DNA of 64,000 nucleotides from Streptococcus sp. VT 162. Lineage in GTDB: Bacteria > Bacillota > Bacilli > Lactobacillales > Streptococcaceae. The number at the start of each line of letters is the position of its first letter. The first letter of the stretch is position 1. Shown in pieces: positions 34,421 to 42,352 of this stretch. Made by a program: the position numbers and the translations under genes. Where the stretch lies: contig CP007628.2 of the NCBI GenBank assembly GCA_000688775.2, forward strand, positions 1,178,001 through 1,242,000. The letters run 5' to 3'. Below the pieces are notes generated by a model. It was not told the DNA's origin and made no database searches. It worked only from the letters and a program-made list of their open reading frames with translations.

Positions 34421-34743
34421 CTTTCTAAATGATATTTCTTAACCAGCAACAAATACATACTTTGTCTTTCTTTCTGATCACGTTTCATCAACGCAAACAG
34501 AAGCAACTTTCGCTTAATATCTACTTCGTTTGCTAGAAAATCCTCATACTCTTTAGTAAGTCTTTTTACCTCTTGCCAATCTTTACGACTTTTAGTTTTT
34601 CTATAAGTTTGACATTGAAAGTCTATATAATCTTGATAATTTCTAGCTTTATCACTTGTCACAACCCCTTCATAGAAATAACGAGCAGGAATTAAAAAAA
34701 CTAACTTTCTCAATTTTTCATCAGTGATTTTTTTCTTACTCAT
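34411..34743 (-). CDS. Hypothetical basic ICE protein
   Basis: 110 residues, very basic and helical (SKKKITDEKLRKLVFLIPAR; SRKDWQEVKRLTKEYEDFLA). DNA or RNA binding is possible from charge alone. No family recognised. Followed by an overlapping 58-residue membrane protein. Confidence 0.55.
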   Translation of the reverse strand: MSKKKITDEKLRKLVFLIPARYFYEGVVTSDKARNYQDYIDFQCQTYRKTKSRKDWQEVKRLTKEYEDFLANEVDIKRKLLLFALMKRDQKERQSMYLLLVKKYHLERWV

Positions 34744-34752
34744 AAACTACTC

Positions 34753-34935
34753 CTACATTAACCAGTCAAAAGGAGTTCGTTTTGTTATAAGCATAGTAAA
34801 AAGTAGTATAACTAAAATCAAACACAGTAACAAAATCAAACACCCTTCAAGAATCCCTACTGATTCATTATCTTCAACTCCTAAGACATTCTTCGTTAAT
34901 AAACTACCAACAGGCTCTTTCTCCTTATCTTTCAT
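34753..34935 (-). CDS. 60-residue single-helix membrane protein
   Basis: Start ATG at 34935 behind GAGAGG (an earlier ATG at 34950 is less well placed). A charged N-terminus then one helix (ILEGCLILLLCLILVILLFT). Lies between two hypothetical genes. Function unknown. Confidence 0.5.
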   Translation of the reverse strand: MKDKEKEPVGSLLTKNVLGVEDNESVGILEGCLILLLCLILVILLFTMLITKRTPFDWLM

Positions 34936-34946
34936 ATACTGACCTC

Positions 34947-35201
34947 TCAATCTGCCTTTTTCTTAATATCAAGAATCGCATTCACTTCATCAGGAATCCT
35001 TGACCAATCCAATATATACTCCTTAAAGTAAGTCCGATAGATTTTAGAAGGCATAACAGGAATAACCACTAAACTTTCATTCCCTTCAAAAGTAGGGAAA
35101 TAACTACTAATAGACCTTAACCCACTATCAGTTGATACAACTAAGTTACTATTATTCACTACTACTGAATCAGAACCTATCAGCTTGTAAATTTTTCTCA
35201 T
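34947..35201 (-). CDS. Hypothetical ICE protein overlapping the relaxase gene
   Basis: 84 residues from the ATG at 35201, preceded by GAGGG; the gene's 5' end overlaps the 3' end of the relaxase by about 32 bases. Strand-rich (IGSDSVVVNNSNLVVSTDSG). No family recognised. Confidence 0.55.
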   Translation of the reverse strand: MRKIYKLIGSDSVVVNNSNLVVSTDSGLRSISSYFPTFEGNESLVVIPVMPSKIYRTYFKEYILDWSRIPDEVNAILDIKKKAD

Positions 35202-36387
35202 AATCAACCCTCGCTTGCTCTAATTTTTTCCAATTTTTTTCGGATATATTTCCTTCAAACAATATTCTTTTCAATTTATGCTCACCTGTTATGTTTTCCC
35301 AAGTTTTAAGAACAGTCGTAACACCTGAAACATTCTCATTGATCCATTTATACTGTTTTTCAAAGAAACCAACCTCAACAGGAGCAGTTGAAAAACCAAT
35401 ACGATCAACTTCACCCAGCAATGAATACCACTCTTTATTCAAGACTTTTTTTCCATTATCTTTTTCAAAAACTTTAATCTTGCTATTGATCACTTTTACA
35501 GCCAACTTTGCCATATCCAATCTTTCATTCAAGGCTTTTTTAACAAAATCCAAAGCGACTTCATCACACATTCGAACTTCATAACGATTCTTGAATTGTA
35601 AAGCCGAATGAATAAAATCTAAATCAAAGCCAAGTTTTTTCGCCTGCTCAATATCTTTCTGATAGAAACAAAAATGATATGCAGATTGCCTTGAACCAAA
35701 GTAAATTGTTTTAGCTTTTCCATACTCACCATTATCTTCAATTTGCTTCAATCTCAATCGACTATCAATCAATCCTTTATCCCAAAGTTCTACCAACTTA
35801 CCAAGTTCAAAATTGCCTTCTTCGTTATATTTTTCGTCAAGCGCAATATCTAACCGAGGTATATTCATATACTTTCCATCACCTTCAGCAATTTCACGCT
35901 CATACTCAAAGCACCGAATAAAGAAATCACGCCAGCTTGCCTTCTGTTCTTCTTCTAGGTAATATTCAAATTGCCTGCAAGCCTGACCTTTTAATTCAAT
36001 CATACAACCCATATCTTCCCTTTTTTTCGATATGAAAACATTGATAAACTGAAATGTATATTTTGTATCATAGCCTGAACCACCTTTTTCTTCTTCTAAG
36101 AAAGGTTTATTTTTCAAACCTAAGACCTTATCAATCACTTCAATATAATCTCTTGTCTTAAATGTTACCTTCACATAGTCAACTTTACCTTCTAAGGAAA
36201 AACCACTATCTCTTACCCCTTCTTTAAAAGCCATTAATTCTTGAATTTGTGAATCATACGAATCAGGAATTTTTCCAGCTTCTTTCCAATGATAAAAAGA
36301 ACCAGCATTAATTCCTAGATAATCTGCTATTTCATTTACAGAGAAATTATACATTCTCATAACCTTTTCTAAATAACCAAACTCCAT
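35170..36387 (-). CDS. Rep_trans-family relaxase (NicK/MobT type)
   Basis: 405 residues. An N-terminal HTH (FSVNEIADYLGINAGSFYHW, about 15-34) precedes the replication-initiation domain with RLDIALDEKY (about 177) and TIYFGSRQSAYHFCFYQKD (about 225-243), motifs shared by Tn916 Orf20 and ICEBs1 NicK. It nicks oriT, stays bound to the 5' end and starts rolling-circle transfer. The oriT hairpin lies 86 bases upstream of the start. Confidence 0.92.
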   Translation of the reverse strand: MEFGYLEKVMRMYNFSVNEIADYLGINAGSFYHWKEAGKIPDSYDSQIQELMAFKEGVRDSGFSLEGKVDYVKVTFKTRDYIEVIDKVLGLKNKPFLEEEKGGSGYDTKYTFQFINVFISKKREDMGCMIELKGQACRQFEYYLEEEQKASWRDFFIRCFEYEREIAEGDGKYMNIPRLDIALDEKYNEEGNFELGKLVELWDKGLIDSRLRLKQIEDNGEYGKAKTIYFGSRQSAYHFCFYQKDIEQAKKLGFDLDFIHSALQFKNRYEVRMCDEVALDFVKKALNERLDMAKLAVKVINSKIKVFEKDNGKKVLNKEWYSLLGEVDRIGFSTAPVEVGFFEKQYKWINENVSGVTTVLKTWENITGEHKLKRILFEGNISEKNWKKLEQARVDYEKNLQADRF

Positions 36388-36472
36388 AATTCCTCACTTT
36401 TTCATTTTTTCAAATTTTTAGCTATCAAAAAGTCAGTAATATCAACACTTTTGACCACTTTTGAATACTTCT

Positions 36473-36496
36473 ACCCCCCTATTAGTCATAGGGGGT
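36473..36496 (-). other. oriT: GC-rich inverted repeat (nic region)
   Basis: 24-base inverted repeat. On the relaxase strand it begins ACCCCC, ends CTAATAGGGGGGT and has a short loop. From memory, ICEBs1 and Tn916 oriT repeats have the same size, the same C- and G-arms and CTAACAGGGGGGT at the end. It lies between the coupling-protein gene and the relaxase gene, the standard place. The exact nick cannot be fixed by reading. Confidence 0.8.
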
Positions 36497-36501
36497 AATT
36501 C

Positions 36502-36598
36502 GCACAATCCAGCCTGCTAGTACACGCTAGTACACGCAGTCGCTCGTCGCACTCGCTTCCTCGCTCCTGCTACTAGCTACTAGCAAGCTGGATTGCAC
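36502..36598. repeat. Imperfect palindrome and tandem repeat beside oriT
   Basis: The arm GCACAATCCAGCCTGCTAGTA at the left and its imperfect complement at 36567-36598 face each other. Within the left arm GCTAGTACAC is tandemly repeated (36516-36535). A 25-base GC-rich segment separates the arms. It is the most GC-rich piece of the ICE. Possible relaxase- or helicase-loading site or single-strand origin; no gene. Confidence 0.75.
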
Positions 36599-36647
36599 CA
36601 ACTAGCACAGTAACCAAAAAAAGAGGGGGAAATCCCCTCAAAACTAA

Positions 36648-38387
36648 CTAAAAACCATATTCATCAAAAGGAAAATCTTCCAAAATCTCACTCCAATTTT
36701 GACTTGTATTCTGTTTCAATTCAAACAAATCCTTTATAATATTTCTTTGAATCTCATTCAGGTACACTACATTATCTTCCTTTTCAAATTCTAAAATACC
36801 ATCTAACTTATCTACCAAATTCTTCATTGAACCAGCAGACACACCAATTTCTTTAGAAAACGCAAACGTTTTTACTAAATCATTTCCACTTTCTTTTTGT
36901 TTACTAGACATCAACTCCTGGATCAATTCAGGACTTGCCTTTTTGACTTCCCCTTTTTGCAATTCCTCTTGTGCTTCCATTTCAGCTTGAAGATTTTCTT
37001 TTTCTTCTTCAGATAATTGAGCATCAGGATTTTCCAAAGGATTGAAAGGATTTTCTCGTCGTTCAATCTTCTCATATTCATCAGTAAAAGAGAATCCCTT
37101 TTCTAACAAAGGAGAATAAAATTCTCTTGCGACTTCTCCATATACACTAGCATACCCACGACCATATACTCGTTTACCACCAAGATATTTCACATACTTA
37201 AATTCTTTATTCCTATTGACTTCTCCAAAGGCCAAATCATATCCAACCTCATCCAATCGACCAACAGAAATTCGGAAATTGATATTCGCTTGTAGTTTTG
37301 AGCCTAAATCTTCTCTTGAAGGCTTCTGCATAGCTATAACTGCAAAGCAGCCAGCTTGCCTTCCAAGTAATAAGAATTGGCCCATAGCATTATCCAAGCG
37401 CTGTCTCGTTTGAAAATCAAGCATAGCACACAAAGCATTGTATTCATCGCAAACCAAGAAATAAGGTTCAAGACCATACTCATAGAATTTCTTCAAATCC
37501 TTATCGCCATTTTCTTCACGTTTTTGTCGCATATAAGCATAGCGAGCAAACATGATACCAACAGCCCTTTCAATCATTTCAACAATATCATTGACCTGAT
37601 AAGAAATACGACCTTCAAAGGCTTTCTGTTCTGCCATAGTCACAAAGTCTGCTTGTTTTGGATCACAAATATCCGTCACTCCAACTTTAGCCATGGCACG
37701 AATCAATGTTCTCAGTAATACCGTTTTACCACCACCAGTACCACCACAAACAAGTAAATGAGGATCATCAATAGGATTCCAATACAGATTTTTCATCAGT
37801 TGAATACCCTTATCAGAATACTCCACATCAGTTACCTTGATTCGATTTTGAAAAGCCGAATACGCCAGTTTAAATGTTTTAAACTTTATATCATCTTGAA
37901 CTTCCATAAAATCCATAAAGAACGTTGTTTCAAGTTCACTACCAATCTTTTTAAACTTATCTTGAAACTTATTCCCAGCCATTTTAAAAGCAATTTCCAA
38001 ATCATAACGATTTTGCTTCATGTAAACAACAGGAAAAACAATTTTATCTCTAGTTCCTGAATCCGTCTTAACTTTTTTAGTATAAGTATAGCCATTTTCC
38101 CTCAAAAAGAAAGCAAGAGTAGATTCCCTTCCCCTCTTTTGAAAATAGAATACTCGCTCTTGAGAAAGCCAGGTCAAATAAATACTTAAAGCGATTATCA
38201 AAATCAGTATAACTACCGAAACAACAATAGAAAAAATATCTACATTCTTGACTTTCTCAAAATTTGAATAGACAAATAAAGCTAGTATTGGACTAAACAA
38301 CAAAAAGAAAAAAGAAAAGATAAAATATCTTAATTTTTCCATAAAAGGAAAAATCCTAACTCCTCTATAAGTAGGAAATAAACTCAT
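36648..38387 (-). CDS. FtsK/TcpA-like coupling protein
   Basis: 579 residues. Two N-terminal helices (FIFSFFFLLFSPILALFVYS; FSIVVSVVILILIIALSIYL), then an FtsK/HerA-type ATPase: Walker A VCGGTGGGKTVLLRTL at about 214, Walker B YFLVCDEYNAL at about 311. It corresponds to ConQ (ICEBs1) / Orf21 (Tn916) and links the relaxase-DNA complex to the mating channel. A C-terminal acidic linker (EEEKENLQAEMEAQEELQKG) and a winged-helix-like end follow. Confidence 0.92.
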   Translation of the reverse strand: MSLFPTYRGVRIFPFMEKLRYFIFSFFFLLFSPILALFVYSNFEKVKNVDIFSIVVSVVILILIIALSIYLTWLSQERVFYFQKRGRESTLAFFLRENGYTYTKKVKTDSGTRDKIVFPVVYMKQNRYDLEIAFKMAGNKFQDKFKKIGSELETTFFMDFMEVQDDIKFKTFKLAYSAFQNRIKVTDVEYSDKGIQLMKNLYWNPIDDPHLLVCGGTGGGKTVLLRTLIRAMAKVGVTDICDPKQADFVTMAEQKAFEGRISYQVNDIVEMIERAVGIMFARYAYMRQKREENGDKDLKKFYEYGLEPYFLVCDEYNALCAMLDFQTRQRLDNAMGQFLLLGRQAGCFAVIAMQKPSREDLGSKLQANINFRISVGRLDEVGYDLAFGEVNRNKEFKYVKYLGGKRVYGRGYASVYGEVAREFYSPLLEKGFSFTDEYEKIERRENPFNPLENPDAQLSEEEKENLQAEMEAQEELQKGEVKKASPELIQELMSSKQKESGNDLVKTFAFSKEIGVSAGSMKNLVDKLDGILEFEKEDNVVYLNEIQRNIIKDLFELKQNTSQNWSEILEDFPFDEYGF

Positions 38388-38406
38388 ATCTTTTCTCCTT
38401 TAAAAA

Positions 38407-38835
38407 TTATCCCTTATGTTCCTGTTTTTGTTCTTGCTTCTGTTCCTGCTTCTGCTCTTGTTTAGGTTGACCACCACCTACACGTTTAACATTTTCAGCA
38501 CGTAAAGCAAAAGCATGTCCTTTGACCTCAGAAACATTGTTATTTCCACGTGAAATTGTATATGAATCATCATAAATCCAAATAGTGGCATCACCAACAA
38601 GTTCAACTTCAGACATCATAGGAATATCTTCTACAGAGATACCTTCTTCCAATTTAATTGGAATAATTTCTTGCATTTTATCTGAGAAAACTTCTGCATG
38701 CGTTGGATAATCAACAGGCGAACCATCTACCATTTTAAAGTTTTCAATAAAACTGATAAATACCAGTTTACCAAGCAATTCTTTTGCATTTACAGGGATT
38801 TCTGCATTATTAAATTTACGAATACTAAAAGCCAT
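38407..38835 (-). CDS. Small ICE DNA-processing protein with Gln/Lys tail
   Basis: 142 residues, beta-rich body and a low-complexity C-terminus (KQEQKQEQKQEQKQEHKG). By position (second of two small genes before the coupling protein) it corresponds to the YdcP/DUF961-type proteins of Tn916 and ICEBs1, where HelP acts as a helicase processivity factor. Sequence similarity to these is not evident to me, so the functional link is positional. Confidence 0.6.
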   Translation of the reverse strand: MAFSIRKFNNAEIPVNAKELLGKLVFISFIENFKMVDGSPVDYPTHAEVFSDKMQEIIPIKLEEGISVEDIPMMSEVELVGDATIWIYDDSYTISRGNNNVSEVKGHAFALRAENVKRVGGGQPKQEQKQEQKQEQKQEHKG

Positions 38836-38861
38836 TATTTTTTTCTCCTATTTTCTATAAT

Positions 38862-39170
38862 TTATTTCTCAAAACGCAATTCAGTTGCTTCAAATTGAAT
38901 CTCTTCTTTTGTACCAACCAAACGTGTCACCATATTAAGCCCTGAAACAGACTTAACAAATGTAAGACCTCTTGTTTTTGGAATATCAGAATTAGCCAAT
39001 CCGTATACACGAATAGTTACCGTACTTTGATTTTCCCCTGAAATCTCAAATTCTCGGAAAGGTACAAAATCATCATACGAACCATTTACTACTTCACGAA
39101 ATTTTGGACTAACAACAACTTTAGTACCAATCACATTCAATCCCACAGGGAGTTTTTTAATTTTTGCCAT
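38862..39170 (-). CDS. Small ICE protein, possible DUF961/YdcP type
   Basis: 102 residues from the ATG at 39170 (TTG three codons earlier is an alternative). Beta-rich (GTKVVVSPKFREVVNGSYDD; NMVTRLVGTKEEIQFEATEL). Position and size correspond to the small protein that starts the transfer region in Tn916-type elements. Functional role (single-stranded-DNA or helicase cofactor) is inference. Confidence 0.6.
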   Translation of the reverse strand: MAKIKKLPVGLNVIGTKVVVSPKFREVVNGSYDDFVPFREFEISGENQSTVTIRVYGLANSDIPKTRGLTFVKSVSGLNMVTRLVGTKEEIQFEATELRFEK

Positions 39171-39223
39171 TTTTTTCAATTTCCTTTTCTATTTACATTT
39201 TTTCTTTTTTTTAAAAAAAACAA

Positions 39224-39256
39224 AAGGACGATAATTCCTGTTTATTTACCGTCCTA
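39224..39256 (-). terminator. Terminator after the antigen I/II-like gene
   Basis: AGGACG / CGTCCT stem with a loop of about 19 bases and a T run on the minus strand. It separates the surface-protein genes from the transfer genes. Confidence 0.5.
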
Positions 39257-39268
39257 TAAACAACATTC

Positions 39269-42199
39269 TTAATCTTTCTTACGCTTCATACCAACTAGAC
39301 CTAGCATTGACAAGATACCAGTACCAACAAACCCAAGCATACTAGAAGCTGTACCAGTATTCGGTAATGATGGTTTTTTCGGTTCTTGTGGTTTAGGTTG
39401 CTCAGGTGTATGAGTTACAACCTTAGCTCCCATTGCCTGACTGTTGACAATATTAACAAACGTATTCTCAACATCACCACTTGCGATACGTTCAACTTCG
39501 ATATAAAAATCAGCGTCAAACGTACCTTTAACACCTAGAGAGTTCAAGAACTCTTTGTCAATAGTATATGACCACTTGCCATCTTTTTCATTCCAGGAAA
39601 CTTTAACAATCTTCCTGATGAACTCAGAATTTGTACTTTGGTCAAACTCAAATTGGAAGGCATAGACAGAACCTTTAGAAATCTTGTCTCCTGCCTTAAC
39701 CACTTTACCGTCAGCCAAGACTACATCATAAGGAAGAACCATGTCTTTTTCAGCAAAATATTCTGTACCACGAATGATACCCTTCCAGTTGCCAGTATAG
39801 CGATCATGCTTCACATCTAGCTTATCAATACCATCATACTGATAAAGTGTGTCATGTTTTGTAGGAACAGTGACGCCATCAAGAAGATATTGAATGAACT
39901 CTCCTACCAGCACCTCTTTGCCATCGAGAACATTTTTACCTGTTTTATCAAGTGCATGTTTTTCAGGCTTCAAATCAGGAACTTGAACAGTTACCAAGTT
40001 AGAAATATAGCTATTTCCATAATCAACTTGATAAAAGTCATTTTTGACCAACTCAGCCTTCTTAACAAGCAAACGAGCAGGAAGATCAATCGTGATATTC
40101 TTAGCTTGTTTTACATAGTTCTTATAGAATGAAGCAGAATCTTTAGCTACAAACATATAGAACTCACCTTTTGGATTCAAACCAGCTCCCTTCAAAATGT
40201 TTTGAATTTCTTCTGTTCGCTCTTTATCCGACAAAACATGGTACATCTTGAACAAATCCTTAACATTTTTACCTGCAGAATCCTTCATAGTGATTTTACT
40301 TTCATCTACTTGATATGCACCATCTTGAACATCATCTACCATAGCCCATGTTTTACCATAAGTTTTAGAATCAGCAGTAAATGTTGAATATGGTTTGTAG
40401 TCAGTTGTCAAACTGAATTTTACATTCTTATCGAATGTGTTAGCACCATCAATATTATGTCCGTATGCATCAACAATAGCCTTCTCAGGTTTTGGAGTTG
40501 ATGGTTTCACACGCAAACGTGAATAGTTCACTTTTACTGTAGGCACTTTTGGAAGTTCAGGCAACTCTTTTGGTTTTTCCAATTTTGGTTTTGGAATTTC
40601 CTTAGTGTCCTTTTCTTTCAATACAGGCTTAACAGGTGGCTTTTTCAAAACATTAATTGGTACAGAAGCACTTGCCTTACCAAAAATTCCTACAGCCCAT
40701 CCATTGCCACTAAAAATTTCTTCATCAGTAGGTAAATCTTTCCCTGCTGACCTTGCCTTATCATAAGCCCATTTCCGTTCCAATTCAACTTTTTTAGCAG
40801 AATGAACTCCTTCACCATTATGGTAAACAAAATTCAAAGTAGAACCATATCCAACAGATAAAATAGAACCACGAGGAATATCAGCTTCATCTTTTACATT
40901 ATCATATCCAAGATCTCCAGCCTTTACTCCCAATTCAGGTACATCAGAAGTCCAAGGAGTTTTATATTCACCCTTATAAAAATCCTTGCCATCACGCTTA
41001 ACCTTCTTCACATCAGAACCATCAGGATTCAAAACAATACCTTCTGTACCATCTTCATAAGTCAAATTCAACTCTTGTCCGTAATCAACATCATTGAACA
41101 TAGATACAACAGCAACAGTAACTTTCTTATTATCTTTTTCAAGATAAAACTCAATCTTAGTATTAAATTGAACTAAATTCCCATAAACAAAATTAATAGA
41201 ACCACTATTATCTTCCTTATGAATCGTGATTTTAGTAATTGACAATGGCTTTCCATTTTCCTGCCACTCAGCCTCAACATCATTAAATGTGAACCGAGCA
41301 GAGATTTTCTCACCTTTTTCATTTTCAGCGACATTATGTAATGTAAATGAATCACCCTTCTTAGGGTTATAAATTTGACCAAAATAACCAGAAGGTTTTT
41401 TAATTAAATCAGCACGACTACCAGTAATAGTTGTATCACTATGTAAACCAATATAATCTTTAACCTTCAACAAACCTTCAACTCCTTCAAATGAAGCAGT
41501 CAATTTCTTATAATAGTTTACACTACCACGTTGGCTTTCGTCATAGTCACCATAAATCTTCACATTAGGTTTTTCAGCTTTTAACCCTTTCTTAGCAAGT
41601 TCTTCTTTTTGCTTGTTGTACTTAGCAAGTTCACTTTCATAGGTTGCTTGTTTCTTGTCAAAGTCAGATTTTAGAGCATTATTTTCCTTTTCAATCTTTT
41701 GATTAAACGTTTTTTGGTCTGCTACGTTTTTGTTATAAGTAGCTTCTTTTTCAGCGTTTTCCTTAGCGATACGCTCATTTTCTGCTTGAACTGCTTTTCG
41801 TTCAGCTTCATTGTTGACTTTAGCAGCCTTATAGTCTTCAGTTGTTTTCTTAACAACTGCTTCTTGCTTCGCATAATCAGCTTCAATTTCTTTTTGCTTT
41901 TCTGCGACTGTTTCAGAGGTTGCAACACCTTTATCCTGAACAGCGCCAACTTCTACCTTGACACCAGCTTCTTTCGCTTCTTTTACAGATTTATCAAGAG
42001 AATCATGAGAAATAGGAACATTTACCTCACTTTTCTTCTCAACAGCAACAGTCTTATCAGATGCGACTTCATCAGCAGAAACCGAACCTGTAGAAACTAC
42101 CATACCCAACATTGCAAGTGCAAGGATAACTCCACAAGCACCACCAACTTTCATTTTACGGATTGAACCATAAGCCTTATATTCTTGTCCTTTTGACAT
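39269..42199 (-). CDS. Antigen I/II-type LPXTG surface adhesin (PrgB-like position)
   Basis: 976 residues, shorter than typical streptococcal antigen I/II proteins. YSIRK-like signal (YGSIRKMKVGGACGVILALA), an Ala/Glu/Lys coiled-coil region (about 65-205), a GbpC/V-type domain (about 215-510), a Pro-rich linker (KPKLEKPKELPELPKVPTVK), C-terminal isopeptide-type domains (about 575-900) and LPNTG near 946 before a final helix. It probably mediates cell-cell aggregation or host binding. On an ICE it may bring mating cells together like PrgB of pCF10. Confidence 0.88.
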   Translation of the reverse strand: MSKGQEYKAYGSIRKMKVGGACGVILALAMLGMVVSTGSVSADEVASDKTVAVEKKSEVNVPISHDSLDKSVKEAKEAGVKVEVGAVQDKGVATSETVAEKQKEIEADYAKQEAVVKKTTEDYKAAKVNNEAERKAVQAENERIAKENAEKEATYNKNVADQKTFNQKIEKENNALKSDFDKKQATYESELAKYNKQKEELAKKGLKAEKPNVKIYGDYDESQRGSVNYYKKLTASFEGVEGLLKVKDYIGLHSDTTITGSRADLIKKPSGYFGQIYNPKKGDSFTLHNVAENEKGEKISARFTFNDVEAEWQENGKPLSITKITIHKEDNSGSINFVYGNLVQFNTKIEFYLEKDNKKVTVAVVSMFNDVDYGQELNLTYEDGTEGIVLNPDGSDVKKVKRDGKDFYKGEYKTPWTSDVPELGVKAGDLGYDNVKDEADIPRGSILSVGYGSTLNFVYHNGEGVHSAKKVELERKWAYDKARSAGKDLPTDEEIFSGNGWAVGIFGKASASVPINVLKKPPVKPVLKEKDTKEIPKPKLEKPKELPELPKVPTVKVNYSRLRVKPSTPKPEKAIVDAYGHNIDGANTFDKNVKFSLTTDYKPYSTFTADSKTYGKTWAMVDDVQDGAYQVDESKITMKDSAGKNVKDLFKMYHVLSDKERTEEIQNILKGAGLNPKGEFYMFVAKDSASFYKNYVKQAKNITIDLPARLLVKKAELVKNDFYQVDYGNSYISNLVTVQVPDLKPEKHALDKTGKNVLDGKEVLVGEFIQYLLDGVTVPTKHDTLYQYDGIDKLDVKHDRYTGNWKGIIRGTEYFAEKDMVLPYDVVLADGKVVKAGDKISKGSVYAFQFEFDQSTNSEFIRKIVKVSWNEKDGKWSYTIDKEFLNSLGVKGTFDADFYIEVERIASGDVENTFVNIVNSQAMGAKVVTHTPEQPKPQEPKKPSLPNTGTASSMLGFVGTGILSMLGLVGMKRKKD

Positions 42200-42316
42200 T
42201 TAATTATTTATCTCCTTTTCTAAAACATTTATAACAAATTAAAACTCTCAATCACTTGATGGCGACCGAGAGCGTTTATAAACAACTACAATCATATTTT
42301 CTCCTTTTCTACAAAC

Positions 42317-42348
42317 AAAAAAAGCCAGTTTCAAACTGACTTTTTACC
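42317..42348 (-). terminator. Terminator after the surface-exclusion-like gene
   Basis: AAGTCAGTTT-GAAACTGGCTT hairpin with T run on the minus strand. Confidence 0.7.
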
Positions 42349-42352
42349 TAAA

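Noticed and set aside
38407-38470. Possible CRISPR-like repeats in the Gln/Lys-coding tail
   Set aside because: Short in-frame codon repeats of a protein, with no spacers.
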